Assembly (NCBI GenBank): GCA_963648435.1
Contig: CAVJDT010000018.1
Location: 1 to 33,009, forward strand
Direction: 5' to 3'
DNA from: UMGS75 sp963648435
GTDB lineage: Bacteria; Bacillota_I; Bacilli_A; ML615J-28; CAG-313
Length of the DNA: 33,009 bases
Part shown: one piece after another, positions 7,125 through 16,300 of the stretch
Layout of the letters: every line of letters begins with the position of its first letter
How positions within the stretch are numbered: position 1 is the first letter of the stretch
Notes under the pieces: generated by a model
The model's input: the letters and a program-made list of their open reading frames with translations, nothing else
What the model was told of the DNA's origin: nothing
Databases searched by the model: none
Program-made: the position numbers and the translations under genes

Positions 7125-7772
7125 ATGACATATCATGATTTACAAATAATTGATGAAACTAATCATTATATTGTTGTGGTTAAACCAGCCTTGGTGTTAT
7201 CCCAAAAAGATATTACTAATGATCTTGATATGTTAACCCTTATTAAAGCATATTTAGTTGATAAATATCAAAAAAAAGGTGATGCTTATCTTGGACTTGT
7301 CCATCGCTTAGATCGAATGACTTCAGGACTTATGGTGTTTGCTAAAACATCAAAAGGGGCAAGTAGACTTAGTGAAGAAATTAGAAATCATACCTTTATA
7401 AAAGAGTACATTGCCCTTGTGGAAGGAAAAATTTGTGAAAATGGTAGTTTAGTAGATTATCTAAGCTTTGATGAAAAAAAATTAAAAGCATATATTGATA
7501 ACAAAAATGGTAAAATGGCAAGTTTAAGTTATGAAGTCTTAGGTTATGTTAGAAATAATACTATTTTAAAGATTAAACTAGAAACCGGAAGACACCACCA
7601 AATTAGAATTCAAATGGCAAATTTTCATCACCCACTTGTCGGTGATAGTTTGTATGGAAGCAAAACTACGGAAAATATTAAGTTACATGCTTATAAATTA
7701 GCATTTTTAGATCCTATAACTAAAGAACTAAAAGAATATATTAATTACCCTATGTGGTATGAAAGGAAGTAA
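7125..7772 (+). CDS. RluA/RluD-family 23S rRNA or tRNA pseudouridine synthase
   Basis: Isomerises specific uridines in structured RNA. The catalytic Asp is D63 in the family motif HRLDRMTSG, and the conserved GRHHQIRIQMA and HHPLVGDSLYG segments lie near the C-terminus. At 215 residues it lacks the N-terminal S4 domain of RluD, which puts it closer to the short RluA-type paralogues; the target site cannot be read from the sequence. The start is supported by AGGTGGTG upstream. It is the first gene of the operon and is followed 4 bp later by metK. Confidence 0.9.
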   Translation: MTYHDLQIIDETNHYIVVVKPALVLSQKDITNDLDMLTLIKAYLVDKYQKKGDAYLGLVHRLDRMTSGLMVFAKTSKGASRLSEEIRNHTFIKEYIALVEGKICENGSLVDYLSFDEKKLKAYIDNKNGKMASLSYEVLGYVRNNTILKIKLETGRHHQIRIQMANFHHPLVGDSLYGSKTTENIKLHAYKLAFLDPITKELKEYINYPMWYERK

Positions 7773-7776
7773 TAAA

Positions 7777-8934
7777 ATGAATAAAGATAAAAATCGTCGT
7801 ATATTTACCTCAGAATCAGTAACTGAAGGACATCCTGATAAAGTGTGTGATCAAATTGCGGATGCGATTCTTGATGATTTACTTGCGAAAGACCCTAAAT
7901 CAAGAGTTGCCTGTGAAGTTATCGCAACAACTGGTTTGGTTCTTGTTATGGGTGAAGTAACGACAAATAGTTATGTTGATGTTCAAAAAATTGTTCGTTC
8001 AACTGTTGATAGAATTGGTTATAACCGTGGCAAGTTTGGATTTGATGCGGAAAACTTGGCAATTTTAGTTTCTCTTGATGAACAATCTTCAGATATTGCT
8101 TTAGGCGTTGGTGATTGTGAAGGAGCTGGTGATCAAGGTATTATGTTTGGTTATGCTTGTAAAGAAACTGAAGAATATATGCCACTTCCGATTACCCTTG
8201 CTCATAAACTTGTTAAAAGATTAAGTGATGTTAGAAAAGAAAAATACCCAAAAGAACTTCGACCAGATGGTAAAACCCAAGTATCAGTAGAATATGATGA
8301 AAAAGGCAATGTTTTAAGAATTGATACAATCCTTGTATCAACTCAACATGATGAAGAAGTTAAACTTGATTGGTTAAAGAAAATCATTAGAGAAGAAGTT
8401 ATAAATCCTGTGGTTCCAGCTCATTTAATTGATGAAAATACTAAATTCTATGTTAATCCAACCGGAAGATTTGTCATTGGTGGACCTAAAGGTGATTCGG
8501 GACTTACCGGTCGTAAAATCATTGTTGATACTTATGGTGGCTATGCTCCTCATGGGGGAGGATCCTTTAGTGGTAAAGACCCAACCAAGGTTGATAGAAG
8601 TGCAAGTTACGCAGTAAGATGGGTTGCGAAAAACATGGTTGCAGCAGGATTTGCTGATAAACTTCAAATTCAAATATCATATGGAATTGGTATGGCTGAG
8701 CCAATCTCTATTTGTGTTGATACTTTTGGAACATCTAAGTATAGTGATGAAGAATTAATAAATATTATTAAAAGACATTTTGATTTAACCCCTAAAGGAA
8801 TAATTGAAACGCTTGACTTAAGAAGACCAATTTATGCAAGCACGGCTGCTTATGGTCACTTTGGTCGAAGTGATTTAGATTTACCTTGGGAAAAACTAAA
8901 TAAAGTAGAAGAATTAAAAAAGGAGTTGCGTTAA
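7777..8934 (+). CDS. metK: S-adenosylmethionine synthetase
   Basis: Makes S-adenosylmethionine from methionine and ATP. Family motifs are intact: GHPDK (18-22), GAGDQG (116-121) and the GGGSFSGKDPTKVDRS loop. Its 385 residues are a normal length. The start is ATG 7777, because AAGGAAG lies 7 bp before it; the in-frame ATG at 7759 would read through the ribosome binding site and overlap the previous gene. It is the second gene of the operon. The radical-SAM activase nrdG elsewhere in the window is a consumer of its product. Confidence 0.96.
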   Translation: MNKDKNRRIFTSESVTEGHPDKVCDQIADAILDDLLAKDPKSRVACEVIATTGLVLVMGEVTTNSYVDVQKIVRSTVDRIGYNRGKFGFDAENLAILVSLDEQSSDIALGVGDCEGAGDQGIMFGYACKETEEYMPLPITLAHKLVKRLSDVRKEKYPKELRPDGKTQVSVEYDEKGNVLRIDTILVSTQHDEEVKLDWLKKIIREEVINPVVPAHLIDENTKFYVNPTGRFVIGGPKGDSGLTGRKIIVDTYGGYAPHGGGSFSGKDPTKVDRSASYAVRWVAKNMVAAGFADKLQIQISYGIGMAEPISICVDTFGTSKYSDEELINIIKRHFDLTPKGIIETLDLRRPIYASTAAYGHFGRSDLDLPWEKLNKVEELKKELR

Positions 8935-8935
8935 T

Positions 8936-10228
8936 ATGAAAATTTGTATTATTGGATCAGGTAGTACTTATACGCCTGAATTAATTGAAGGATTAATTAA
9001 TAAGAGAGATTCACTTCCAGTTACGGAACTTTATCTAATGGATATTGATGAAAGAAAATTAACCATTGTTGGTGGATTATGTAAAAGAATGATTGAAGCT
9101 GAACATCTTCCATGTAAAGTGGTTATGACTATGGATTATGAAGAAGCTTTACAAGGTGCTGACTTTGTCCTTGCTCAAATTAGAGTTGGTAAACTTCCAG
9201 CTCGAGTTAAAGATGAAAAAATACCACTTAAATATAATTTAATAGGTCAAGAAACATGTGGTATTGGTGGTATGTTTAAAGGACTAAGAACAATTCCTGC
9301 TATGTTAAAGATTGTTAAATTAATGGAAAAATGTTGTCCTAATGCTTGGCTAATTAATTTTTCTAATCCATCAGGAATGCTTGCAGAAGCATTATTAAAT
9401 TATACCAATGTTAAAATGATGGGACTTTGTAATGTTCCAATTAATATGATTGATGGCATTAAAAAACAAATGAATTTGCCTAATGCGGAAGTTGAATATA
9501 TTGGTTTAAATCATTTCACTTATGTTACGAAAATTCTAGATAATGGTATTGACTATTTACAAGAAGCAATTAAACAAGGTGTTAATACTGAAGCAATGAA
9601 AAATATCCCCGCAAGTGGTTTTACACCTGAAGAAATTGCCACAATTGGGGCGATTCCATCATGTTACTTAGAATATTACTACTTTAAAGATAGTAAACTT
9701 GCTAAACTTAAAGCATCACCTAAAACAAGAGGTGAAGTATGTATGGAATTAGAAGAACAATTACTAGAATTATATCAAAATAGTGCCTTACACACTAAAC
9801 CTGAACAATTATCTAAACGTGGTGGTGCAAGATATAGTGAAGTTGCAATATCACTAGTTGATTCCATTTGGAATGATAAAAATGACATTCAAGTTGTTAA
9901 TGTTTTAAATCATGGGGCTTTAGACTTTTTAGCAGATGATGATGCCATTGAAATTAGAGCATACATTGGTAAAGATGGTGCTAAACCAATTCCCGCCCAT
10001 TTTGATAATGACCATATTAAAGAATACATTAAGCAAGTAAAAGCTTATGAAAAACACGCGGTTAAAGCCGCAATCTATGGTGATAGAAATGAAGCCTTAA
10101 GAGCTCTTGTGATGAATCCATTAGTAGGTGACTTAAAAACGGCAGAAGCATGTTTTGATGAATTATATGAAGCTCATAAAGAATATTTGCCACAGTTTAA
10201 TAAGGAATTAAAGAAAGATGAAAAATAA
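8936..10228 (+). CDS. GH4 6-phospho-beta-glucosidase-type hydrolase
   Basis: A glycoside hydrolase family 4 enzyme, which cleaves 6-phosphorylated disaccharides by an NAD- and Mn-dependent oxidation-elimination mechanism. The N-terminal nucleotide-binding motif is GSGSTYTPEL. The expected metal ligands are C165 in GLCNVPIN and H193 in GLNHFTY. GQETCGIGGMFKGLRTIP fits the 6-phospho-beta-glucosidase branch rather than the 6-phospho-alpha branch. Its 430 residues are full length. GGAG lies upstream of the ATG, 1 bp after metK. The next gene, an amino-sugar kinase, overlaps by 11 bp, so the physiological substrate may be a phosphorylated amino-sugar disaccharide such as chitobiose 6-phosphate (an inference). 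No PTS or other transporter gene is in view. Confidence 0.88.
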   Translation: MKICIIGSGSTYTPELIEGLINKRDSLPVTELYLMDIDERKLTIVGGLCKRMIEAEHLPCKVVMTMDYEEALQGADFVLAQIRVGKLPARVKDEKIPLKYNLIGQETCGIGGMFKGLRTIPAMLKIVKLMEKCCPNAWLINFSNPSGMLAEALLNYTNVKMMGLCNVPINMIDGIKKQMNLPNAEVEYIGLNHFTYVTKILDNGIDYLQEAIKQGVNTEAMKNIPASGFTPEEIATIGAIPSCYLEYYYFKDSKLAKLKASPKTRGEVCMELEEQLLELYQNSALHTKPEQLSKRGGARYSEVAISLVDSIWNDKNDIQVVNVLNHGALDFLADDDAIEIRAYIGKDGAKPIPAHFDNDHIKEYIKQVKAYEKHAVKAAIYGDRNEALRALVMNPLVGDLKTAEACFDELYEAHKEYLPQFNKELKKDEK

Positions 10229-11213
10229 ATATTTAATTGGCGTTGATGGTGGAAATACTAAAACTGATTATTTACTATATGACATTTCTGGAAACTTCAT
10301 TGATGGTATTCGTAGTGGAACTTGTAGTCATGAAGCAAAAGGTTTAGGATTTGAAGGTGCCTACCGGGTAATGAAAGAAAATATTGAAGAACTTTTATAT
10401 CGCCACAACCTAAAAGTCGAAGATGTCGCTGCGGCTGCATTCGGACTTGCGGGGGTTGATGTACCTTTTCAAAAAAGGGCTTTAGAAGAAATTGTTGAAC
10501 GCCTTGGCTTTAGCAATTATGTAGTTTTAAACGATGGTTTCTTAGGTATTAAAGCCGCATCACCAAGTGGGGTTGGGGCATGCTCAATAAATGGTACCGG
10601 AACCGTTAATGTGGGAATCGATAGTAATGGTAAGTACTTCCAAGTAGGTGGTATTGGTTATACTTCTGGCGATGAAGCTGGAGGATCATTTCTTGCAAGA
10701 AGAACCATTCAAACTGTTTTTAACGCCTGCTTTAGATTTGGTGATGAAACAGCCCTTGTTGAAGATGTTTTCAAAATGTATGAAATTACCTCAAAATATG
10801 AACTTCCCGATGCAATTTTACTAGGTAATGTTGATTCCACATATTTAATCAAAGCCTTATGTAAAAGAGCAAATGAAGGCGATAAAAAAGCCATTGAAAT
10901 TTTAGAAGTAGCAGGAACAAATATGGCAAGGTCGATTGCGGGGGTTATTAGGGAACTAGATATTGATGGCGTAACTTATGTTATTCAAGCAGGTTCAGTA
11001 TGGGCCAAAGCGACAAGTCCTAGAATGAATGATAAGTTTAAAGAAGTTATTAATAAATTAACGAATCGCAAATGTGAATTTATAATTCTTAAAGAACCCC
11101 CAGTTATGGGAGCGATAATTTGGGCTTATGAACTTGCAAATCAAACTCTACCTGATGAATCAACCAAAAATAAAATAAGAGATAGTATTAATAACTATCA
11201 AGAAAATCTATAA
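10218..11213 (+). CDS. BadF/BcrA-type ATPase, probable N-acetylglucosamine kinase
   Basis: An ASKHA-fold kinase of 331 residues. The phosphate-1 motif GVDGGNTK is at 8-15, followed by GLAGVD, then GTGTVNVG and the SGDEAGGSFL segment typical of BadF-type N-acetylglucosamine kinases. Members phosphorylate GlcNAc, glucosamine or MurNAc at C6 (MurK in Clostridium handles both GlcNAc and MurNAc). The ATG lies inside the end of the GH4 gene with an 11-bp overlap, so the two are translationally coupled: the hydrolase would release one phosphorylated and one free sugar, and the kinase would capture the free one. The exact sugar is not readable. A strong terminator follows. Confidence 0.82.
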   Translation: MKNKYLIGVDGGNTKTDYLLYDISGNFIDGIRSGTCSHEAKGLGFEGAYRVMKENIEELLYRHNLKVEDVAAAAFGLAGVDVPFQKRALEEIVERLGFSNYVVLNDGFLGIKAASPSGVGACSINGTGTVNVGIDSNGKYFQVGGIGYTSGDEAGGSFLARRTIQTVFNACFRFGDETALVEDVFKMYEITSKYELPDAILLGNVDSTYLIKALCKRANEGDKKAIEILEVAGTNMARSIAGVIRELDIDGVTYVIQAGSVWAKATSPRMNDKFKEVINKLTNRKCEFIILKEPPVMGAIIWAYELANQTLPDESTKNKIRDSINNYQENL

Positions 11214-11218
11214 TTTAA

Positions 11219-11249
11219 GCACCATATCGATAAAAAGATATGGTGTTTT
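11219..11249 (+). terminator. Terminator of the rluD-metK-GH4-kinase operon
   Basis: CACCATATC (11220-11228) pairs perfectly with GATATGGTG (11237-11245) around an 8-nt loop, then TTTTC. Confidence 0.85.
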
Positions 11250-11289
11250 CTAAAAAACAATAGTCAAGTATCTATTGACTCTTAGATAA

Positions 11290-11318
11290 TTGAACTTTAA
11301 TGAATATTATAATATAAT
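11290..11318 (+). promoter_or_regulatory. Promoter of the membrane-XRE regulator and lipoproteins
   Basis: The -35 TTGAAC (11290-11295) and -10 TATAAT (11313-11318) are 17 bp apart; a second overlapping TATAAT lies at 11308-11313. The regulator starts 23 bp downstream after AGAGGAGG. Confidence 0.75.
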
Positions 11319-11341
11319 ATTAGTAATCAGAGGAGGTTAGC

Positions 11342-12043
11342 ATGAAAATATCAGAATTATTAAAAACATATCGAAAAACAAATAGCTTAACTCAGTCTGA
11401 TATCGCAAGACAACTTTTTGTATCTAAACAGGCAGTAAGTAGATGGGAAAATGATTTAAGTTTACCAGATATCACCATGTATCCCAAACTTTCCGAAATG
11501 TTAGGAGTTAGTGTTGATGAATTAATGGGAAAAGAAAAAACTGAAGAAAAGGAAAAACCTAAAAAAATAAATTACAAGAAGATTATTATAACGGTTATAC
11601 TATATTTACTTCTTGCAATTGAAATTATTTCATTTGTTATGTTTGAAAATGCTAAAAAAAAGAGTTTAAGTCCTGAAGAAAAAAACTTAAAATTAGCCTC
11701 AAACACTCTAGACATGAAATTTTCTGACGTTATATTATATGAAGAAGTTGATTTTTCAAGTTGGCAAAAATTTAATGATATTAACTATCCTACTAAAATG
11801 TATCACTTTATCTTTAAAGATGAGATAAAAAAGGTGAGTAAAAAACTTAGCAGAAATTTAAGTGATAACATTATTGCTAGTGCTCCTAGTTTTATTAGCC
11901 ATTATTTTGATAGTTGTGATTACTTTTTTTATGTTTTTGATGAAAAAACTAATCTATGTACTTTATACTGTTTACAAATAAATAATAAAAGGTTGATTGT
12001 GTTTAATTATTATGAGGAGGTACCAAGTGAAAAAAATAATTAA
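11342..12043 (+). CDS. XRE-family regulator with one membrane segment and outer domain
   Basis: A 233-residue protein with an N-terminal Cro/C1-type helix-turn-helix (about 5-60, with SKQAVSRWEN as the recognition-helix region). A charged linker leads to a single membrane helix at about 81-101. The remaining 130 residues would lie outside the cell; I do not recognise them, but they contain several aromatic residues and two Cys near the C-terminus. This is the layout of a one-component, membrane-anchored transcription regulator that could sense an extracellular or envelope signal. The ribosome binding site is very strong. Its last 17 bp overlap the start of the following lipoprotein gene, so the two are coupled and the lipoprotein may be its signal partner (an inference). 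Confidence 0.85.
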   Translation: MKISELLKTYRKTNSLTQSDIARQLFVSKQAVSRWENDLSLPDITMYPKLSEMLGVSVDELMGKEKTEEKEKPKKINYKKIIITVILYLLLAIEIISFVMFENAKKKSLSPEEKNLKLASNTLDMKFSDVILYEEVDFSSWQKFNDINYPTKMYHFIFKDEIKKVSKKLSRNLSDNIIASAPSFISHYFDSCDYFFYVFDEKTNLCTLYCLQINNKRLIVFNYYEEVPSEKNN

Positions 12044-13322
12044 TCTAGTAATGGTGTTATGTTTACTACTAGGTATAGTTAGTTGTACAAGTAATGCAGA
12101 TGGTGCTAAGGGACGAGAAGATCAAAATGATAGTGTTATTGAAACTGGTGATTCAAATATTAATAAAAGTTATTATAATACATTCATTGATTTAAGTAGT
12201 TTTATTAGTAGACTAGAAAATTTAAATGGATTTACTGAAGAAGATAGTATAAATTATGAAAGCAAAGTTCCTACAGAATTAAAATCATTTTATGAGAATA
12301 AATTTTATATTTCTAAGTGCATTGCCCTTCCTTTATATGCTAACTCTAGCACGAAAGTATTTACACAATATGTTTCGGGCTTAATGATTGATAAACTAAT
12401 TATAAGTGAAAAAGTTAAATTTGTTAAAAATTTATTTTCAAATAATTTAAGTGAATTGAATCATCAATTTACGTATAATATTGATATAAATTTAGATGAT
12501 ATCACATATAAATATGATTTATATATGGATAATATCTATCAACAAATATCCTTTGGTATAGATAAAGATGGTAACATTTACTTATTAAGTTATGAAAAAA
12601 GTGATATTGAAACCGATAAATATCTTATAACACAAGGTTATTTAATAAAACCTTATGAAAACAATTTTAATGTAAAAAACATAATTACAGAAGCAGTTAA
12701 TAATAACAAAATGGTTGATTATAATACAGCTAGTACTTGTGGTAGAGATTTTAATATTTCTAGTAAATATATCACTTCAGTTGATAGCACGAAAACTATA
12801 GAGTATTATTGTCTTGGTGAAAACATTATTCTATCAAAAAATATCAAGACTGGTCAAAATCAAGTTGCTTTAGTACACAATAACCTAATTATTAGAGTAT
12901 GTGATGATGAAAACTTGTTTGAAAGTTTTATTAAAAGTTACTATAAATTAGATGAAAATTTTATTATTAAGTACTATTACTTTACTACTTATTTAACGAT
13001 ATTTGAAAATGCTAATAAACCAATGAAAGGTATTGAAGTATATGCTTGGATGGAAAATGGTGAATTTAAAATGGTACTACTTCCAGGTACTAATCGTAAT
13101 AAAACGGTAGCTCAAGCTAAAGAGACTCTAACTCTAACGGTAGTTGAAGCGAAAAAGATTTTAAAAGGTTATTCTAAAAATGAAGTATCGATAAATATCA
13201 TTTCACCACTTGAACAAATGGAAGGAGAATATCTAGAAATAACAAATAGTAGTGCTGATAGTAGTGCTGAGGAAAAAAATCTTATTAAAGAATTATATGA
13301 GAAATTAGAGTTGGAGAATTAA
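12027..13322 (+). CDS. Lipoprotein of unknown function, coupled to the membrane-XRE regulator
   Basis: The GTG at 12027 is chosen because GAGGAGG lies 6 bp before it and it yields a clean lipoprotein signal: MKK, a hydrophobic core, and lipobox GIVSC with lipidated Cys20. An upstream in-frame TTG would place charged residues before the signal. The mature protein is about 410 residues and I do not recognise the overall family. A segment at about 330-410, with GIEVYAWMENGEFKMVLLPG followed by TNRNKT, resembles a domain seen repeatedly in lipoproteins of gut Firmicutes (from memory, unnamed). The tail is rich in Ser, Asp and Glu. The next lipoprotein gene starts 3 bp later. Confidence 0.8.
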   Translation: MKKIINLVMVLCLLLGIVSCTSNADGAKGREDQNDSVIETGDSNINKSYYNTFIDLSSFISRLENLNGFTEEDSINYESKVPTELKSFYENKFYISKCIALPLYANSSTKVFTQYVSGLMIDKLIISEKVKFVKNLFSNNLSELNHQFTYNIDINLDDITYKYDLYMDNIYQQISFGIDKDGNIYLLSYEKSDIETDKYLITQGYLIKPYENNFNVKNIITEAVNNNKMVDYNTASTCGRDFNISSKYITSVDSTKTIEYYCLGENIILSKNIKTGQNQVALVHNNLIIRVCDDENLFESFIKSYYKLDENFIIKYYYFTTYLTIFENANKPMKGIEVYAWMENGEFKMVLLPGTNRNKTVAQAKETLTLTVVEAKKILKGYSKNEVSINIISPLEQMEGEYLEITNSSADSSAEEKNLIKELYEKLELEN

Positions 13323-13325
13323 AGA

Positions 13326-16300
13326 ATGAAAAGAATAATGAGAATTGTATTTTTTATAATAATTTGTTTAATGATGGTGAGTTTAACTAGTTGTGATAGA
13401 AACACTAAAAAAACCAAAACAAAATTAAAATTTACCGATGTATCAGACATTCATTTTTCACTTTCCTTTGAAGATTTCCCATTAACTAGTAGTGATGCTA
13501 ATGAATTAGTTGAGATTATCAATAATCAAACTTGGAATCTTTATATGGAAGGAAAACCAGGAGCATCAGCTAAGAGTCGTAAAAATAAAAGAACAAATGA
13601 TGATCGCTTTTATTTTTATGCTAAAGCATTAGTTGCCTCTGATACTAATAATTTATTAGATGCTAAAAATTATGATAGAAAAGTTATTATTTCATTTGAA
13701 TTTGATAAAACATTTGAAACTGCATTTTTATGGGTTGAAAAAAGAGATGAAAATGATTCTATAATTATGCAGTATGTTCTTACAACTAATATTAAAGAAA
13801 AAGATACTAAAAAAATAAGTGAACTTGTAAAGTATTATGGAATTGATGAAACACTTAGTTTTACTGCTCACAAGATTGAAATGTTTGAAAATTATGGCAC
13901 GGAACTTAAAAAAGAAGAGTATGAAACATTTGAATCAACTTTATTAACTTATATCAGCAATTTTAAGTGGAATATGATGCCATATCAAGCCTATCAGGAA
14001 CTTAGAAAGCAATCACTTAATCAAGATGTCTATTTTGTTATGAAATATAACCGTGAGTACAACTGCCCAAATCCATTTGATTACGTGGTAATAATTGATC
14101 TTGAAAACAAAATTATTGATGCTTATTATGCTTATGCTTCTAGTTTACAATGTGCCTACACTAAAGAATTAACTAGTAAAGAGGTAAGTGAAATTAAAGA
14201 GATTATCTCTGGTGAATTTATTGAACCTATAATAGATGATAGAATTACTGGCTCAACTTTTTATGGTACTGAATTTGAAATGAATGAAACTGAAAAAAAA
14301 GAAATTTTTAATTTTTTTGATTCCATAAAATATCAAGAAGAAGTTCCAAATGGATTATCTGTTGAAACAATTATTCAACAACTTTCAACTTTTACAATTG
14401 ATAGGACTAAGATCCAAAAAATAGATGAAGGAAACCTTAAGTTAATCGCAAATTATACTTACATAATTAATTTTTCTGAAAAAATAATAATTAAACAACT
14501 AAAGGCATCAAAAAATTCAAGTTATGCCCTTAATTATTATGCTGAACTTGCAGATACAATGATTCAAGAAATAAAAGGTATTTTTAGAACGATTCCGTTT
14601 GAACAAAAACTAAGAATAACAGTTAATAATAACACTAGTTTAGAAGCTTCAATTGATGGTGTACCATATGATAGTGAAATAATAAGAAAGGTTGGGACTA
14701 AGGTTCAACTAACGCTTAAGCATACTTGGAGTTTTGCTTATGGTGCTAACTTTGATTCTTTAAGTGATATCATGCCGACTAAAAAAGTAGAAGTGCGAGT
14801 AAATGGTAAGCTCGTAACTCCACTACCAGAACTTAAATCTAGTGATGTAGTATATGAATTTATCGTACCAAATAGGGATGTAACAGTTGATATAAGTTTA
14901 GTTTCACTTTTAGTAGAAGGACATATATCAACGACTGCAACCTTTGATAATAAGATACTTACGGAAAACAAGCAATATGAGATTCTTATGGCTTTAGATG
15001 AATTCATCAATAAATATTATAATGAGTCTAGTTTGATAAACATTTCAGATATCTATGCTTATATTTGTGATTACTATGGCACAATTAACGATACCATTAT
15101 TGTTAGAATAACTCTTGATCGTATGTTGGATAAAGTTATTAAGGATGATATTTCGCTTGACTATACATCACAAATATATTTCGCTTCTATTTTTGCATAC
15201 AATGATGGTTCAATATTTACACTTAACCAAGCTGAAAAAACTAATCTTTTAAGTAAACTTGAAGTAGATATGATTAGAAGAAGAGCTGGCGAAACGAAAA
15301 TAACAGAATATAGTTATCTTACAAATGAAATTATGTTTATAAGTTCAAATAATGGAATGTACCGTATGAATGCTAAAGTGATTAAATCAATTGATGAATT
15401 TAATAGCTATCTATTAAATAATGATATTCAAAAATATAATATGAGTTGTGAAATTTTTGAACCACTTGATGACATTTTAACTACTGATTTTTTTAACCAA
15501 TATAGTGTTGTGATGGTACCGGTTTATATTAATAAGAACATGTTAAGTTCATATAATCAATTCATAAATCCTTCTAATCTAAAACGAAATGATAATGTTT
15601 TATATGTCGAAATACCTTTTACTTATAGTGCTTTAGAAGAATATCAATATAAAACATATGATATAATTCCCCTACCAACTAAACCATATACAATTTATGT
15701 ACCACTAAAAGTAAATAAACGTGATGTAAATGGTGTTAATCAAGTTTATACTCGTGATGCTCTTACATATGAAATTGTTAATAGTACAGCTCCTAGTCAT
15801 ACTTTAATGATTGACCATTATAATAATGATTACCTTGCAAAATATCCTGGTAATACAATATATGAAAATCAATTAGTAACAATTTATTTAAAGAAAGAAA
15901 ATAGTGAAAATGTATTCGTATATCTTAATGATCTATTTTATACTTCAAATTTTGAAGAAATATTGCTTGATGGAAAGACTGTACTAGCATTTAGTTTTAT
16001 CGCTTCAAATAAAGATATTACAATCTCATTTATCCATAATGATGTTGTTACTAAATATTTACCGAAAACCATCCTAGACTATGAAACGCAGCGCAAACTA
16101 GTTTTAGCTTATCTCACCGACTATTATGGTGGTAAGTTTTATCCTACTACTAATTTTAGTGCTTATATGGAACAATATTTTGGCTGTTTTAATGGCCGTC
16201 ATATTTATCAAGTAAATGGTAACTTTTACCAAATAGATAATTCCAAAAGCCCAATAAATGGCGTAGATGGTGTTTACTTTTATTATAATGGTAAACTTCC

